Source of the DNA: Pandoraea horticolens
GTDB taxonomy: Bacteria; Pseudomonadota; Gammaproteobacteria; Burkholderiales; Burkholderiaceae
Length of the DNA stretch: 64,000 nt
Assembly: GCF_902459555.1 (NCBI RefSeq)
Contig: NZ_CABPSM010000002.1
Location: 124,001 to 188,000, forward strand
Direction of reading: 5' to 3'
The translations under genes and the position numbers were made by a program. Below, in pieces: positions 25,906-35,339 of the stretch (the stretch's first letter is position 1; every line of letters begins with the position of its first letter). The notes beneath the pieces are model-generated. The model made no database searches. It saw nothing but the letters and a program-made list of their open reading frames with translations, and had not been told where the DNA came from.

Positions 25906-25919
25906 TGCTGCAAAAAGCC

Positions 25920-25959
25920 GTTATGGCGCGATAAACGCGTTGCGTTTATGCGCCATAAC
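25920..25959. repeat. Long inverted repeat after pmbA
   Basis: Arms 25920-25938 and 25942-25959 are complementary apart from one extra G in the left arm, around a three-base centre. A-rich tracts flank both sides. On the minus strand it is followed by a short T-run; on the plus strand there is none. It may end pmbA transcription or shield the liv promoter. Confidence 0.7.
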
Positions 25960-26018
25960 AATGCAAAAACCCTTTGCCCCGTGTCCGGTACAGGCGGTTT
26001 GCGTTATCCTTAGGAGTT

Positions 26019-26084
26019 TTCTTAAGCCGTGGCTTAAGAACAGACACGGTAGTTAGGGTAATGGGCGCGCTCATAAGGCGCGCC
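26019..26084. promoter_or_regulatory. Two palindromes in the livK leader
   Basis: TTCTTAAGCC and GGCTTAAGAA form a perfect palindrome (26019-26040) with a two-base centre. Then GGCGCGC and GCGCGCC (26064-26084) form a seven-base stem with a seven-base loop, 40 bp before livK. The first looks like a protein-binding operator, the second like an RNA hairpin in the leader. No assignment to a known regulator is possible from sequence alone. Confidence 0.5.
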
Positions 26085-26124
26085 TTCTCATAACTAGAGA
26101 CTAGGTATTGGAGGAAGAGGACTC

Positions 26125-27276
26125 ATGAAAAGCACCATGACCAAGTTGCTGAGCGCGCTTGTCGCTACGGGGATGGTGGCTGCGGCCCACGCAGCCGATC
26201 TGAAGATTGGTGTGGCCGAAGCACTGTCGGGCGGTGCTGCGCAATATGGCGCGGCCATCAAGAACGGTTTCCAGCTGGCTGCTGACGAAATCAACGCTGC
26301 CGGCGGCATCAATGGCAACAAGCTCGTCCTTCAGGTTGAAGATGAGCAGGGTAAGAAGGAAGAGGCGATCAACGTCTTCAAGAAGTTGATCTTCCAGGAC
26401 AAGGTGCTCATGGTGTTCGGCCCGACGCTGTCGAATTCGGCACAGGCTGCCGATCCGATCGCACAAGCCGGCAAGACGGTGGCGTTCGGTACGTCGAACA
26501 CGGCTGACGGCATTACGTCGATCGGCGACTTCATCTTCCGCAACTCGGTGACGGAAGCCGACGTGCTGCCGGAGACCATCAAGGTGGCGGCCAAGCACAC
26601 GGGCATCAAGAAGGTTGCGGTGCTGTACGGTAACGACGACGTGTTCACCAAGAGCGGCTACGACAACTTCAAGAAGGCGCTTGAGGATCTGAAGATCCCG
26701 GTCACGACGACCGAAACGTTCGCCAAGGGCGACGTGGACTTCAAGGCACAGCTCACGAAGATCAAGGCGAGCAAGCCCGACGCCATCGTGCTGTCGGCGC
26801 TGATTGCCGAAGGTGCGCCGATCATGGTGCAGGCCCGCCAACTGGGTATCAACGTGCCGTTCATTGGTGGTAACGGCATGAACTCGGTCAAGGTGTTCGA
26901 TCTGGCCAAGGGCAGCTCGGATGGCCTGTGGGTGGGTAGCCCGTGGTCGATCGAGAACAACACGCCGGCCAACACGAAGTTCATCGGTGCCTACAAGGCC
27001 AAGTACAACGTGACTCCGGATCAGTTCGCGGCGCAGGCGTATGACGCGATGTACATTGCGGCTGGTGCCATCAAGAACGTGAAGATCTCGGGCAACCTGG
27101 AAGCGGATCGTAAGGCACTGCGCGACGCGTTGCCGAAGGTTACGCACGAAGGTGCTACGGGCAAGTTTGCGTTCCGTCAGGCCATGGGCAAGAACGGCAA
27201 GCCGGCTGGCTACGATGCGCAACAGGCACCGATCGTCAGTGTGACGAAGGGTGGCAAGTACGTCATCGAGAAGTAA
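26125..27276 (+). CDS. livK: Branched-chain amino acid ABC transporter, periplasmic binding protein
   Basis: A 383-residue Leu/Ile/Val-binding type periplasmic protein. The signal peptide runs MKSTMTKLLSALVATGMV with likely cleavage after AHA at residue 23; the mature part begins ADLKIGVAEALSGGAAQYG, as in type I binding proteins, and contains INAAGGINGNKLVLQVED. GGAGGAAGAGG precedes the start. It heads an operon with two permeases and two ATPases and is separated from livH by a stem-loop. The ligand could be branched-chain amino acids or related compounds. Confidence 0.93.
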   Translation: MKSTMTKLLSALVATGMVAAAHAADLKIGVAEALSGGAAQYGAAIKNGFQLAADEINAAGGINGNKLVLQVEDEQGKKEEAINVFKKLIFQDKVLMVFGPTLSNSAQAADPIAQAGKTVAFGTSNTADGITSIGDFIFRNSVTEADVLPETIKVAAKHTGIKKVAVLYGNDDVFTKSGYDNFKKALEDLKIPVTTTETFAKGDVDFKAQLTKIKASKPDAIVLSALIAEGAPIMVQARQLGINVPFIGGNGMNSVKVFDLAKGSSDGLWVGSPWSIENNTPANTKFIGAYKAKYNVTPDQFAAQAYDAMYIAAGAIKNVKISGNLEADRKALRDALPKVTHEGATGKFAFRQAMGKNGKPAGYDAQQAPIVSVTKGGKYVIEK

Positions 27277-27305
27277 GCAGCCCGGCAGTACTTGAAGAAG
27301 TCCGC

Positions 27306-27337
27306 ATGGGCGTAGGGCCGAAAGGCGCTACGCCCAT
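27306..27337 (+). other. Intercistronic stem-loop livK-livH
   Basis: ATGGGCGTAG (27306-27315) and CTACGCCCAT (27328-27337) form a perfect ten-base-pair stem around a 12-base loop that can itself pair partly. There is no T-run. In other ABC operons such hairpins protect the binding-protein mRNA and lower expression of the membrane genes. Confidence 0.75.
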
Positions 27338-27406
27338 CGGCGTTTCTGGCGCACGCCGTACCCCCTTGCGGTGCGTGCCTTTGTCCCTCAGGCTGGAATA
27401 CACACC

Positions 27407-28288
27407 ATGCTGGAACAGCAACTCGTCAACGCGCTCTCCCTCGGGTGCGTGTACGCCTTGTTCGCGCTCGGGTTCACACTCGTGTTCGGCATCCTTGGCG
27501 TCATCAATCTTTCGCACGGCGCGGTCTTCATGGTCGGCGCCTATGCGGCACTGCAAGCCGTCGTGCGTCTTCATCTGCCGCTTTGGGCGGCCATCCTGAC
27601 GGCGGTTATCGTGGCCGGCTCGCTGGGTTTGCTCATCGACGTGCTGGTGCTCAAGCCGTTGCGCAAACGCGGCGCGCCTCACCTGATCCCGATGATCGCC
27701 ACCATTGGCGTGGGCATTCTGCTCAACAACGGTGTGCAGGGCATTTTCGGTGCGGAAAATCTGCGTTTCCCGTACGACGTCGTGTCGCAGGAGACCCTGA
27801 CGGTCGCCGGCGTTCACATGACGGTGCTCGAACTCGCGATCATCTTCATCTCGTTTGCGCTCATGGCCGTGCTTATCGCCACGATCAAGAAGACGCAACT
27901 GGGCCGCGCGCTGCGTGCCATCGCCGAATCGCCGAAGGCAGCCTATTTGCTCGGGATCAACGTCGAGGGTCTGTTCCTGGCGACGTCGTTTGCGGCGGCG
28001 GGGTTGGGTGGCATGGCTGGCGTGCTGATCGGGTTGTACTCCAACGCGGTGTTCCCGCTGATGGGGCAGCCGATGCTGCACAAAGGTATCGCGGTGATCA
28101 TTCTGGGCGGTATGGGCGACATCCGTGGTGCGATGATCGGTGGCTTGTTTCTTGGCTTTGCCGAGGTCATGTCGGTCGCGTACATCGGTTCGAACATGCG
28201 CGACGCTGTGGCGTTCGGCCTGCTGTTCCTGATCCTGCTGGTGCGTCCGCAGGGGTTGTTCGGCAAAGTGCTCGAACGCAAAGCGTAA
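27407..28288 (+). CDS. livH: Branched-chain amino acid ABC transporter permease LivH
   Basis: A 293-residue inner-membrane permease with about eight hydrophobic segments. The start MLEQQLVNALSLGCVYALFA is the family N-terminus and follows GGAA. Signatures include GILGVINLSHGAVFMVGAY and, near residue 180, ALRAIAESPKAAYLLGINV, the cytoplasmic loop that contacts the ATPases. It is followed by livM with a 13-bp gap. Confidence 0.95.
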   Translation: MLEQQLVNALSLGCVYALFALGFTLVFGILGVINLSHGAVFMVGAYAALQAVVRLHLPLWAAILTAVIVAGSLGLLIDVLVLKPLRKRGAPHLIPMIATIGVGILLNNGVQGIFGAENLRFPYDVVSQETLTVAGVHMTVLELAIIFISFALMAVLIATIKKTQLGRALRAIAESPKAAYLLGINVEGLFLATSFAAAGLGGMAGVLIGLYSNAVFPLMGQPMLHKGIAVIILGGMGDIRGAMIGGLFLGFAEVMSVAYIGSNMRDAVAFGLLFLILLVRPQGLFGKVLERKA

Positions 28289-28301
28289 TCACGGGGGCGC
28301 A

Positions 28302-29177
28302 ATGGACTGGTTCAATAATTTCTGGGCGGTTTACAGCAATCTGGTGCTGACTCTTGGCACCAACGCGTTGCTGGCCCTGTCGATTTACCTCACGCTCTCG
28401 TGCGGCATGCTGGCCATGGCCAATGCGGCGTTCATGGGCATTGGTGCCTACACCGCCGCGTTGCTCACGATGAACTACGACACGCCGTTCGCGGTGTCGC
28501 TCGCGGGTGGCATGGCGGCGCCGGCGCTTGTCGCGTTCATCATCGGCAAGCCGACGCTGCGTCTGTCGGGTGTGTATCTGGCGATGGCGACGCTCGGCTT
28601 CGGTGAAGTCGTGCGTGTGCTGATTCTCAACACCGAAGACCTGACAGGCGGTGCGTTGGGCCTGAACGGCATTCCGCAGCTCACCCAGTGGTGGCACGTG
28701 GCGGCTGCCGTGGTGATCGTACTGGCCGCGCTGTGGCGTCTGCGCCGCTCGAAGGTCGGTCGTGCCTTCGAGGCCATCAAGGAAGACGAGACGGCAGCGG
28801 GCCTCATGGGCATCAATGTCACGGGCTACAAGATGCTGGCGTTCGTGCTGGGGGCGGTGCTTGCCGGGTTGGCAGGGGCGCTCAATGCGCATCTGACGTT
28901 CTTCATCGGACCGAACGAATTCGGTTTCGACCGTGGCGTCGAGATTCTGACGATGGCAATTCTGGGCGGTATCAACGGATTGGTGGGGCCTGTACTGGGC
29001 AGCACCATTCTTACGTTGTTGCCCGAATTGCTGCGTGCGTTCAACGACTTCCGCCTTGTGGTCAACGGCCTGATTCTGGTGCTGATCGTGCTGTTTCTGC
29101 CCAAGGGTATTTGGGATCCGATGCGATTTCGCCGTTGGTTCCGTGCCGACAAGGCGCGTTCGGCCTCTTCCACGTAA
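28302..29177 (+). CDS. livM: Branched-chain amino acid ABC transporter permease LivM
   Basis: A 291-residue permease, hydrophobic throughout, with CGMLAMANAAFMGIGAYTAA near the N-terminus and the ATPase-contact loop AFEAIKEDETAAGLMGIN near 155-172. It pairs with LivH to form the channel. The following livG starts 18 bp later. Confidence 0.95.
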   Translation: MDWFNNFWAVYSNLVLTLGTNALLALSIYLTLSCGMLAMANAAFMGIGAYTAALLTMNYDTPFAVSLAGGMAAPALVAFIIGKPTLRLSGVYLAMATLGFGEVVRVLILNTEDLTGGALGLNGIPQLTQWWHVAAAVVIVLAALWRLRRSKVGRAFEAIKEDETAAGLMGINVTGYKMLAFVLGAVLAGLAGALNAHLTFFIGPNEFGFDRGVEILTMAILGGINGLVGPVLGSTILTLLPELLRAFNDFRLVVNGLILVLIVLFLPKGIWDPMRFRRWFRADKARSASST

Positions 29178-29195
29178 GCGGACGGGGGACACGAC

Positions 29196-29996
29196 ATGCT
29201 CAAGCTTTCCAATATTTCCAAACGATTCGGTGGATTGCACGTTCTGCAGGACGTGAACATCGAGGTGCCGCAGGGCACCATCTTCGGTCTGATCGGCCCG
29301 AACGGTGCGGGTAAGACGACCGTTTTCAACCTGATCACCGGCCTGTTGCAACCGACGGGCGGCAGCATCACGTTCGACGGCGAGAGTCTTGTGGGGCAGA
29401 AGCCGCACAAGATCACGCAGCGGGGCATTGCCCGCACGTTCCAGAACATTCGCATCTTCAAGGAGATGACGCTGATCGAGAACGTGGTGGTTGGCATGCA
29501 CCGCCATCTTTCCTACGGCCCGGCTGGCCTGCTGCTTTCGCTGCCGGGTTTTCGGGAGATGGAGAAGCGATCGCGCGAGCGCGCTCACGAGTTGCTTTCG
29601 TGGGTAAAGCTCGATCACAAGGCGTACGACATTGCCGACAACCTCTCGTATGGCGACCAGCGCAAGCTCGAACTGGCGCGTGCGCTTGCGACCGAGCCCA
29701 AGCTGTTGCTGCTCGACGAGCCGGTGGCGGGCATGAATACGGGTGAGAAGGTCGATCTCATGAGCGAGATCGAGAACATCAAGGCGCGTGGTTACACGAT
29801 TTTCATGATCGAGCACGACATGCGCTTCGTGATGGGGTTATGCGAACGCATCGCGGTGTTGAACTTCGGCCGCATCATTGCCGAGGGCAACCCTGACGAG
29901 ATCAAGCACAACCCGCAGGTCATCGAGGCATATCTTGGCCGTGATGACGACGACGATATGGCTGCGCTTGCGGCTGGCGCGGAGGACAAGGCATGA
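29196..29996 (+). CDS. livG: Branched-chain amino acid ABC transporter ATP-binding protein LivG
   Basis: A 266-residue ATPase subunit with Walker A GPNGAGKTT, Q-loop in IARTFQNIRIF, signature LSYGDQRKLELARAL, Walker B LLLLDEPVAGM and the H-loop IEHDM. The C-terminus is Asp/Ala rich. Its last four bases overlap the livF start (ATGA), so the two ATPases are translationally coupled. Confidence 0.96.
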   Translation: MLKLSNISKRFGGLHVLQDVNIEVPQGTIFGLIGPNGAGKTTVFNLITGLLQPTGGSITFDGESLVGQKPHKITQRGIARTFQNIRIFKEMTLIENVVVGMHRHLSYGPAGLLLSLPGFREMEKRSRERAHELLSWVKLDHKAYDIADNLSYGDQRKLELARALATEPKLLLLDEPVAGMNTGEKVDLMSEIENIKARGYTIFMIEHDMRFVMGLCERIAVLNFGRIIAEGNPDEIKHNPQVIEAYLGRDDDDDMAALAAGAEDKA

Positions 29997-30706
29997 GTGT
30001 GTTGCTCGAAGTGAAGGGCCTGAAGGTGGCCTATGGGCATATCGAAGCGGTGAAAGGTGTTGATTTCTCGTTGCGCGAGCATGAAATCACTTCACTTGTG
30101 GGGGCCAATGGCGCGGGCAAGTCGACGACGCTGCTGGCGCTGTCCGGACTCATCAAGAGGCAGTCCGGTTCGATTCTGTTCCAGGGCGAAGAGATAGGTG
30201 GTTTGGCGCCGAACAAGATCGTGCAGCGCGGCTTGGTGCAGGTGGCGGAGGGCCGAGCTACGCTTACGACAATGTCGGTACGCGAGAACCTCGAGCTGGG
30301 CGCCTACACGCGTAGAGACAAGCAGAACGTGAAGCCGGATCTGGACAAGGTGCTGGAGCGATTCCCGCGACTGGCGGAGCGAATCGACCAGATGGCGGGC
30401 AACTTGTCGGGGGGCGAGCAGCAGATGTTGGCGATTGGTCGTGCATTGATGGCGCGTCCGCGCTTGCTGTTGCTTGACGAGCCGTCGATGGGTCTCGCGC
30501 CGATCATCGTGCAGGGCATTTTCAGCACATTAAAAGAGATCAACGCGGATGGGCTGACCATTTTCCTGGTGGAGCAGAATGTGAGGCAGGCGTTGAAAAT
30601 CGCGCAACACGGTTACGTGCTGGAGACTGGCAAAGTGGTGTTGGAGGACACGGGCCGCAACCTGCTGGGTAACCCTCGAGTACTGGAAGCGTACCTAGGC
30701 GGTTGA
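29993..30706 (+). CDS. livF: Branched-chain amino acid ABC transporter ATP-binding protein LivF
   Basis: A 237-residue ATPase subunit with Walker A GANGAGKST, LVQVAEGRATLTTMSVRENL (LivF-type), signature LSGGEQQMLAIGRAL and Walker B LLLLDEPSMGLAP. It is the last gene of the liv operon and is followed by two hairpins, the second with a T-run. Confidence 0.96.
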   Translation: MSVLLEVKGLKVAYGHIEAVKGVDFSLREHEITSLVGANGAGKSTTLLALSGLIKRQSGSILFQGEEIGGLAPNKIVQRGLVQVAEGRATLTTMSVRENLELGAYTRRDKQNVKPDLDKVLERFPRLAERIDQMAGNLSGGEQQMLAIGRALMARPRLLLLDEPSMGLAPIIVQGIFSTLKEINADGLTIFLVEQNVRQALKIAQHGYVLETGKVVLEDTGRNLLGNPRVLEAYLGG

Positions 30707-30726
30707 GTACTTCAAAAAGCACATAA

Positions 30727-30818
30727 CCCCTCATCCAGGTGAGGGGGGGGAGAGCGGACGACGTAGACAATGCGGCGTCGACGGGTTATCTGACGATAGC
30801 TGGTCGACGCCGTTTTTT
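30727..30818 (+). terminator. liv operon terminator, preceded by a second hairpin
   Basis: A first stem CCCCTCA/TGAGGGG (30727-30746) lacks a T-run. The second, CGGCGTCGAC (30773-30782) and GTCGACGCCG (30803-30812), is followed by six Ts and is the likely intrinsic terminator. An 11-base G-run follows at about 30823. Confidence 0.85.
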
Positions 30819-30864
30819 GCATGGGGGGGGGGGAAGGAACAGACTCCCGAAGGCGAGGGTGGAG

Positions 30865-30933
30865 ACGGATCGGGGCTCCTTTCTGCAGCGAGTTGGGTTT
30901 ATGTCTGAGAGGCGGAAAGGGGCCCCGATCCGT
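30865..30933 (+). repeat. Inverted repeat in the diguanylate cyclase leader
   Basis: Arms of 19 bases (30865-30883 and 30915-30933) match in 18 positions as an inverted repeat, around a 31-base loop. It lies about 190-260 bases upstream of the diguanylate cyclase start. No T-run follows. The remaining DNA from 30934 to 31123 is G-rich and shows no gene. Confidence 0.65.
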
Positions 30934-31123
30934 CTGGAGGGGGGTGTTAAGGGTAAGTCAGAGCGACAATCGAAGAGAAAAAAAGGCACATTGGCAGGGG
31001 GGATGAATTGGTGCATGCTGCGGCTAAACGGTAGTCGGAAGGGGGGGGCGTTCACGGTGCCACATGATGCCGGGGCTGCATGGGGCTGCACGGGGCTTCG
31101 AAAAAACGGCGAAGGGGACGGAC

Positions 31124-32563
31124 ATGGACGGCTTTCTGATGGAGCGGGCATCGAGGGGGCAGCGGGCATTGGCTGGCTGTTTGGCGATCGCGATCCTTGC
31201 CGCTCTGATATTGACGGCACCGCGGGCGACGGCGGCGTTGCCGGCGGTCGCGCCATTTTTGCCCATGTGCGGGTTGACCGTGTTCACGACGGCGGCGATT
31301 GCATCGTTTCTGTTGGCGGCGCAGTTTCAGGTGAGCCGGCTACCGGTGTTCGGGCTGCTTGCCGGTGCCTATGCGTTCACGGCGTTGACCGTTGCAATGC
31401 AGTTGTTGACGTTCCCGGGCCTGTTCTCGCCGCAGGGTTTATTTGGTGCGTTTCCGACGACATCCGGCTGGATCTGGGCGATTTGGCACATGGGTTTTCC
31501 CTTGCTTGTGCTCATCGCCATGATCTCGCGGCGTCTTTTCGTGTTGCAGTCCGTGACGCAATTGCTACCGACGGGGCGGGCGTTGTGGCTTTTCGTCGGC
31601 TTGCCGCTGATCGTAGGTGTGTTGCTCTGCGTGACGGTATTGGCCGTGCAGTTGCCGCCGGCGCTGGCACAGGCGACGGCACCGGGGGACTTCTCCGCGC
31701 GGGGCGCGGGCGTGGTGTTGCTGGTGGTGAATCTCGTCGCGCTGGGTGCCGTGCTGGCGATCGGCCGTCTGCGTACCGTGCTGGATTTGTGGATGGCGCT
31801 GGCAGTCCTTGCGTGCGTGACGGACACCGTGCTCAGCCTGATGAGCACCGTGCGATTCTCGCTGGGCTGGTACATGGCGCGGCTGTTCAGCATGTCGGCG
31901 CCGGGGTTACTCGTTTGCGTGCTCGTATGGGAAGTCTCGCGGTTGTATCGAGAACTCACGCGTGCGCATCTGCGATTGATCGAATACAGCAACCGCGATG
32001 CGCTCACCGGCATCTTCAATCGTCGCTACTTCAACGACCGGTTTCCGCAGGACTTCGAGCAGGCACGTCGCTCCGGGCACCCGTTATCGCTGTTGATGAT
32101 CGACGTCGATTACTTCAAGCGTTACAACGACCAGTACGGCCACCCCGTGGGTGACGAGTGCCTTGAGCATGTCGCGCTGGCCATCATGCGGGCGACGCAT
32201 AGGCCGGCGGATATCGTGGCGCGTTACGGTGGCGAAGAGTTCGTGATCGTTCTGCCCGAAACCGATGCGAGTGGCGCATATTTCGTCGCCACGCGTGTAA
32301 CGGAGGGCGTGCGGGCGTTGGCGAGGCCCGCTCCGGGGCCACGGGGGGTTGTGACCGTCAGTGTCGGGTGTGCGACGCACGTGCCACAGCAGGGGAATGC
32401 CGGCGATACGCCGGAGCGCCTGATCGCATTGGCCGATGAAGCGTTGTACGCGGCCAAGCGCCTCGGCCGTGACCGCGTGTATGTTTCCGAGGGAATTGTG
32501 CCGGAGGCCGACGGTGGAGGCGGTGCGGCAGCGCATGTGCCGCACGCCAACCTGCACGTCTGA
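31124..32563 (+). CDS. Membrane diguanylate cyclase (multi-TM sensor + GGDEF)
   Basis: A 479-residue protein. The ATG at 31124 follows AAGGGG; an earlier ATG at 31064 lacks this. Residues about 15-270 hold roughly eight hydrophobic segments, a MASE-type membrane sensor. A short helix leads to a GGDEF domain (about 310-460) with the active-site motif GGEEF at 369-373 and a product-inhibition site RPAD at 360-363, so it should make c-di-GMP and be feedback-inhibited. NRDALTGIFNRRYF near 305 is the usual domain entry. It is transcribed alone after the liv terminator and converges on folA. Confidence 0.93.
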   Translation: MDGFLMERASRGQRALAGCLAIAILAALILTAPRATAALPAVAPFLPMCGLTVFTTAAIASFLLAAQFQVSRLPVFGLLAGAYAFTALTVAMQLLTFPGLFSPQGLFGAFPTTSGWIWAIWHMGFPLLVLIAMISRRLFVLQSVTQLLPTGRALWLFVGLPLIVGVLLCVTVLAVQLPPALAQATAPGDFSARGAGVVLLVVNLVALGAVLAIGRLRTVLDLWMALAVLACVTDTVLSLMSTVRFSLGWYMARLFSMSAPGLLVCVLVWEVSRLYRELTRAHLRLIEYSNRDALTGIFNRRYFNDRFPQDFEQARRSGHPLSLLMIDVDYFKRYNDQYGHPVGDECLEHVALAIMRATHRPADIVARYGGEEFVIVLPETDASGAYFVATRVTEGVRALARPAPGPRGVVTVSVGCATHVPQQGNAGDTPERLIALADEALYAAKRLGRDRVYVSEGIVPEADGGGGAAAHVPHANLHV

Positions 32564-32621
32564 CCCGGATGCCCGGCGTGAGAACGAGAGCGAGAACGGC
32601 GCGCGCGTGCGCGCCGTCACA

Positions 32622-33110
32622 TCAAATTCGCTCGTAGGTGACGAATGCGTAATCGAAGTCGTTCGGGGCGGGGGAGTGGTGCGTCTCACGTGCCGTTTCC
32701 CGCCATTGAGTCGCAGGTAGATCGGGGAAGTGAGCATCGCCTTCGAAAACTCTCGCAATCTCCGTGACGATCACCTTGTCCGCGCTCGCCAGCGACTCCG
32801 CGTACAACTGCGCGCCGCCGATCAGGCAGATTTCCTCGGCGCCCACACATAGCCGCATCGCATCGACGAGCGAGCCGGCCACTTCGCAGCCATCGATTTT
32901 CAGATCCGGATTGCGCGACACTACGATATTGCGGCGTCCCGGCAGCGGACGGCCGATCGAATCGTAGGTCTTGCGTCCCATGACGATCGGCTTGCCGAGC
33001 GTTGTCCGCTTGAAGTGGGCGAGATCTTCCGGCAAACGCCACGGCAATTGGTTGTCGCGCCCGATCACGCCGTTTTCGGCGCGGGCAACGACCAGCGTGA
33101 GAATCGTCAT
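32622..33110 (-). CDS. folA: Dihydrofolate reductase
   Basis: A 162-residue DHFR that reduces dihydrofolate with NADPH. Signatures are [20 protein letters not shown] (active-site loop), [17 protein letters not shown] and [14 protein letters not shown]. The start overlaps the thyA stop by ATGA, so synthesis is coupled to thymidylate synthase, whose reaction makes the dihydrofolate. Confidence 0.97.
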   Translation of the reverse strand: MTILTLVVARAENGVIGRDNQLPWRLPEDLAHFKRTTLGKPIVMGRKTYDSIGRPLPGRRNIVVSRNPDLKIDGCEVAGSLVDAMRLCVGAEEICLIGGAQLYAESLASADKVIVTEIARVFEGDAHFPDLPATQWRETARETHHSPAPNDFDYAFVTYERI

Positions 33111-33901
33111 ACGGCCACCGGCGCCTTGATGTGCGGATGCGCTTCGTACCCGGCGATCTGGAAGTCTTCGAAACGGTAATCGAAAATCGAGTCGGGCTTG
33201 CGCGCGATCTCGAGCTTCGGCAGCGGGAACGGCTCACGCGCGAGTTGCGTGGCGACCTGTTCCAAATGATTGTTGTACAGATGGCAGTCGCCGCCCGTCC
33301 ACACGAAGTCGCCGACATCCAACCCCGTCTGCTGCGCCATCATGTGCGTGAGCAGTGCGTAGCTTGCGATATTGAACGGCACGCCGAGGAAGATATCCGC
33401 GCTGCGCTGGTAAAGCTGGCACGACAGCTTGCCGTTTGCCACGTAGAACTGGAAGAACGCGTGGCACGGCGGCAGCGCCATGCGCGGAATCTCTCCGACG
33501 TTCCATGCAGAGACGATCAGGCGGCGGGAGTCCGGTGTGGCGCGGATTTGGTCAACGATTTGCGTGATCTGGTCGATATGACCGCCGTCAGGCGTCGGCC
33601 ACGAGCGCCACTGGGCGCCGTAGACCGGACCGAGTTCGCCGTCGGCATTGGCCCATTCGTTCCAGATCGACACCCCGTTTTCCTGCAGATAGCGCACGTT
33701 CGTGCTGCCCTGCAGAAACCACAGGAGTTCATGCACGATGGACTTGATATGCACTTTCTTGGTCGTGACGAGCGGAAATCCTTCCTGCAGGTCGAAGCGC
33801 ATTTGATAACCGAACACCGAGCGCGTGCCCGTGCCCGTGCGGTCGGTCTTGTCTGTGCCATGTTCGAGTACATGGCGCATGAAGTCGAGGTACTGTTTCA
33901 T
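33107..33901 (-). CDS. thyA: Thymidylate synthase
   Basis: A 264-residue ThyA, the same length as the E. coli enzyme, which methylates dUMP using methylene-tetrahydrofolate. Catalytic cysteine lies in [12 protein letters not shown]; the substrate-binding [16 protein letters not shown] and the C-terminal AVKAP-like ending (IKAPVAV) are present. The start [12 protein letters not shown] is preferred over one four codons upstream. It is followed by folA with a four-base overlap. Confidence 0.98.
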   Translation of the reverse strand: MKQYLDFMRHVLEHGTDKTDRTGTGTRSVFGYQMRFDLQEGFPLVTTKKVHIKSIVHELLWFLQGSTNVRYLQENGVSIWNEWANADGELGPVYGAQWRSWPTPDGGHIDQITQIVDQIRATPDSRRLIVSAWNVGEIPRMALPPCHAFFQFYVANGKLSCQLYQRSADIFLGVPFNIASYALLTHMMAQQTGLDVGDFVWTGGDCHLYNNHLEQVATQLAREPFPLPKLEIARKPDSIFDYRFEDFQIAGYEAHPHIKAPVAV

Positions 33902-33960
33902 AGGCCCATCCATTTTGCCGGATTTTACCAGCCTCTGAGTGACGGTGTGCTGCCGGCGCG

Positions 33961-35070
33961 TCAGGCCGGGGTACCACTGACCGTGAATGCCACCGGATGC
34001 TGCACCGCCAGACGTAACCCCACGCGCTCGCCCGCCTCGTGTATCAACTCGCCGTCGACGCGTGCGATCACCTCCCGGCCCGACGCCAGACGCAGCGTGT
34101 AAAGCTGGTCGGCACCGCGGAACGCACGCCTCACGAGCGTGGCTTCGAACGGACTGGCGGGGTCGTGCACAATGTCGTCCGCTCGCAGCAGCACGTCGAC
34201 GTTCACCGGATACGCGTCTTTCGCCGCCGCGCGCAACAATTTATCCGCCAGCGCCGGCACGACGGCAATTTCCCCCAGTTCGAGCGAGATGCCGCCACCC
34301 TCGGCATTGCCCCGGAACGTGCCCGGAATCAGCGCGCCGCGGCCGATGAAATCCGCAACCACACGATTGGCGGGCGTACGCCACAGCTCACGCGCGGGCG
34401 ACCACTGGGCAATTGCGCCCGCATGCATCACCCCGATGCGATCGGCCATTGCGAAGGCTTCGTGCTGATCGTGCGTGACAAGAATCGCCGTCGCACCGCT
34501 CTCCCGGATGATCTCGCGCACCTCCACCGCCAGCCGTTCACGCAGATCGAGATCGAGATTCGAAAACGGCTCGTCGAGCAGCAGCAGGGCGGGGGAAGGC
34601 GCCAGTGCGCGCGCAAGCGCCACGCGTTGCTGCTGGCCGCCGGAAAGTTCGTGCGGATACTTGCGCAACGCACCCCCCAGTCCGACCCGTTCGGCGAGTG
34701 TCTGCACCCGGTCCTGACGCTCGGCTCGCGCCATGCGCCCAAGGCCGAAGCCGATATTCTGGGCCACATTCAGATGCGGGAACAACGCGTAATCCTGAAA
34801 CACCACGCCGACGTGACGACGCTCGGGCGGCTCGCTCAACTGCGCGTTGGCCACCTCGTGTGCGTCGAGGACGATGCGGCCACCCGCCAGCGGCTCGAAG
34901 CCGCACACGGCGCGCAGCACCGTCGTCTTGCCGCAGCCGGACGGGCCAAGAAGGCAGCCGATTTCGCCGCGCGCAAGCGATAACGACAGGTCGCGAACGG
35001 CCGTATGGACGTGGCCGGCGGCATCGTAATTCACACAGATGTGGTCGAGCAGCAGATAAGGCAGAGGCAT
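33961..35070 (-). CDS. Iron(III)-type ABC transporter ATP-binding protein FbpC-like
   Basis: A 369-residue ATPase from the start [10 protein letters not shown]; a longer frame to 35154 overlaps the divergent leader. The ATPase domain (about 5-240) has Walker [11 protein letters not shown]-loop [10 protein letters not shown], signature [15 protein letters not shown] and Walker [18 protein letters not shown]-like C-terminal domain (about 270-365) follows. The closest relatives by motif are FbpC/PotA-type importers, and the divergent FbpB-like permease supports ferric iron. No binding-protein gene is adjacent. Confidence 0.9.
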   Translation of the reverse strand: MPLPYLLLDHICVNYDAAGHVHTAVRDLSLSLARGEIGCLLGPSGCGKTTVLRAVCGFEPLAGGRIVLDAHEVANAQLSEPPERRHVGVVFQDYALFPHLNVAQNIGFGLGRMARAERQDRVQTLAERVGLGGALRKYPHELSGGQQQRVALARALAPSPALLLLDEPFSNLDLDLRERLAVEVREIIRESGATAILVTHDQHEAFAMADRIGVMHAGAIAQWSPARELWRTPANRVVADFIGRGALIPGTFRGNAEGGGISLELGEIAVVPALADKLLRAAAKDAYPVNVDVLLRADDIVHDPASPFEATLVRRAFRGADQLYTLRLASGREVIARVDGELIHEAGERVGLRLAVQHPVAFTVSGTPA

Positions 35071-35339
35071 TGGCGTAGCGTGTGTCGACGCGAGCACGTC
35101 AACGGAAACAGATGAACGGGGGCGAATCGGTGGCTTGGTTTGACGGCCGGGCACTTTCTATTTCCTGCTGCGTCAGAGTCCTAATCGCGAATGCGTATAA
35201 TTTACACCGCTTTAGACCGGTGAACGTCCGCTGGTTCCCTTGCGGCGATGCAAGGCGCACGGCGACTGGCCGTCACCGGCGTATTTCAAGCCACCACCGG
35301 ATCGTCCGCCCATTCACTGCTACCCGTCTCGATTTGCCG

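Noticed and set aside
30739-32154. Plus-strand frame starting in the liv terminator
   Set aside because: Glycine/arginine-rich shadow of the diguanylate cyclase and its G-rich leader.
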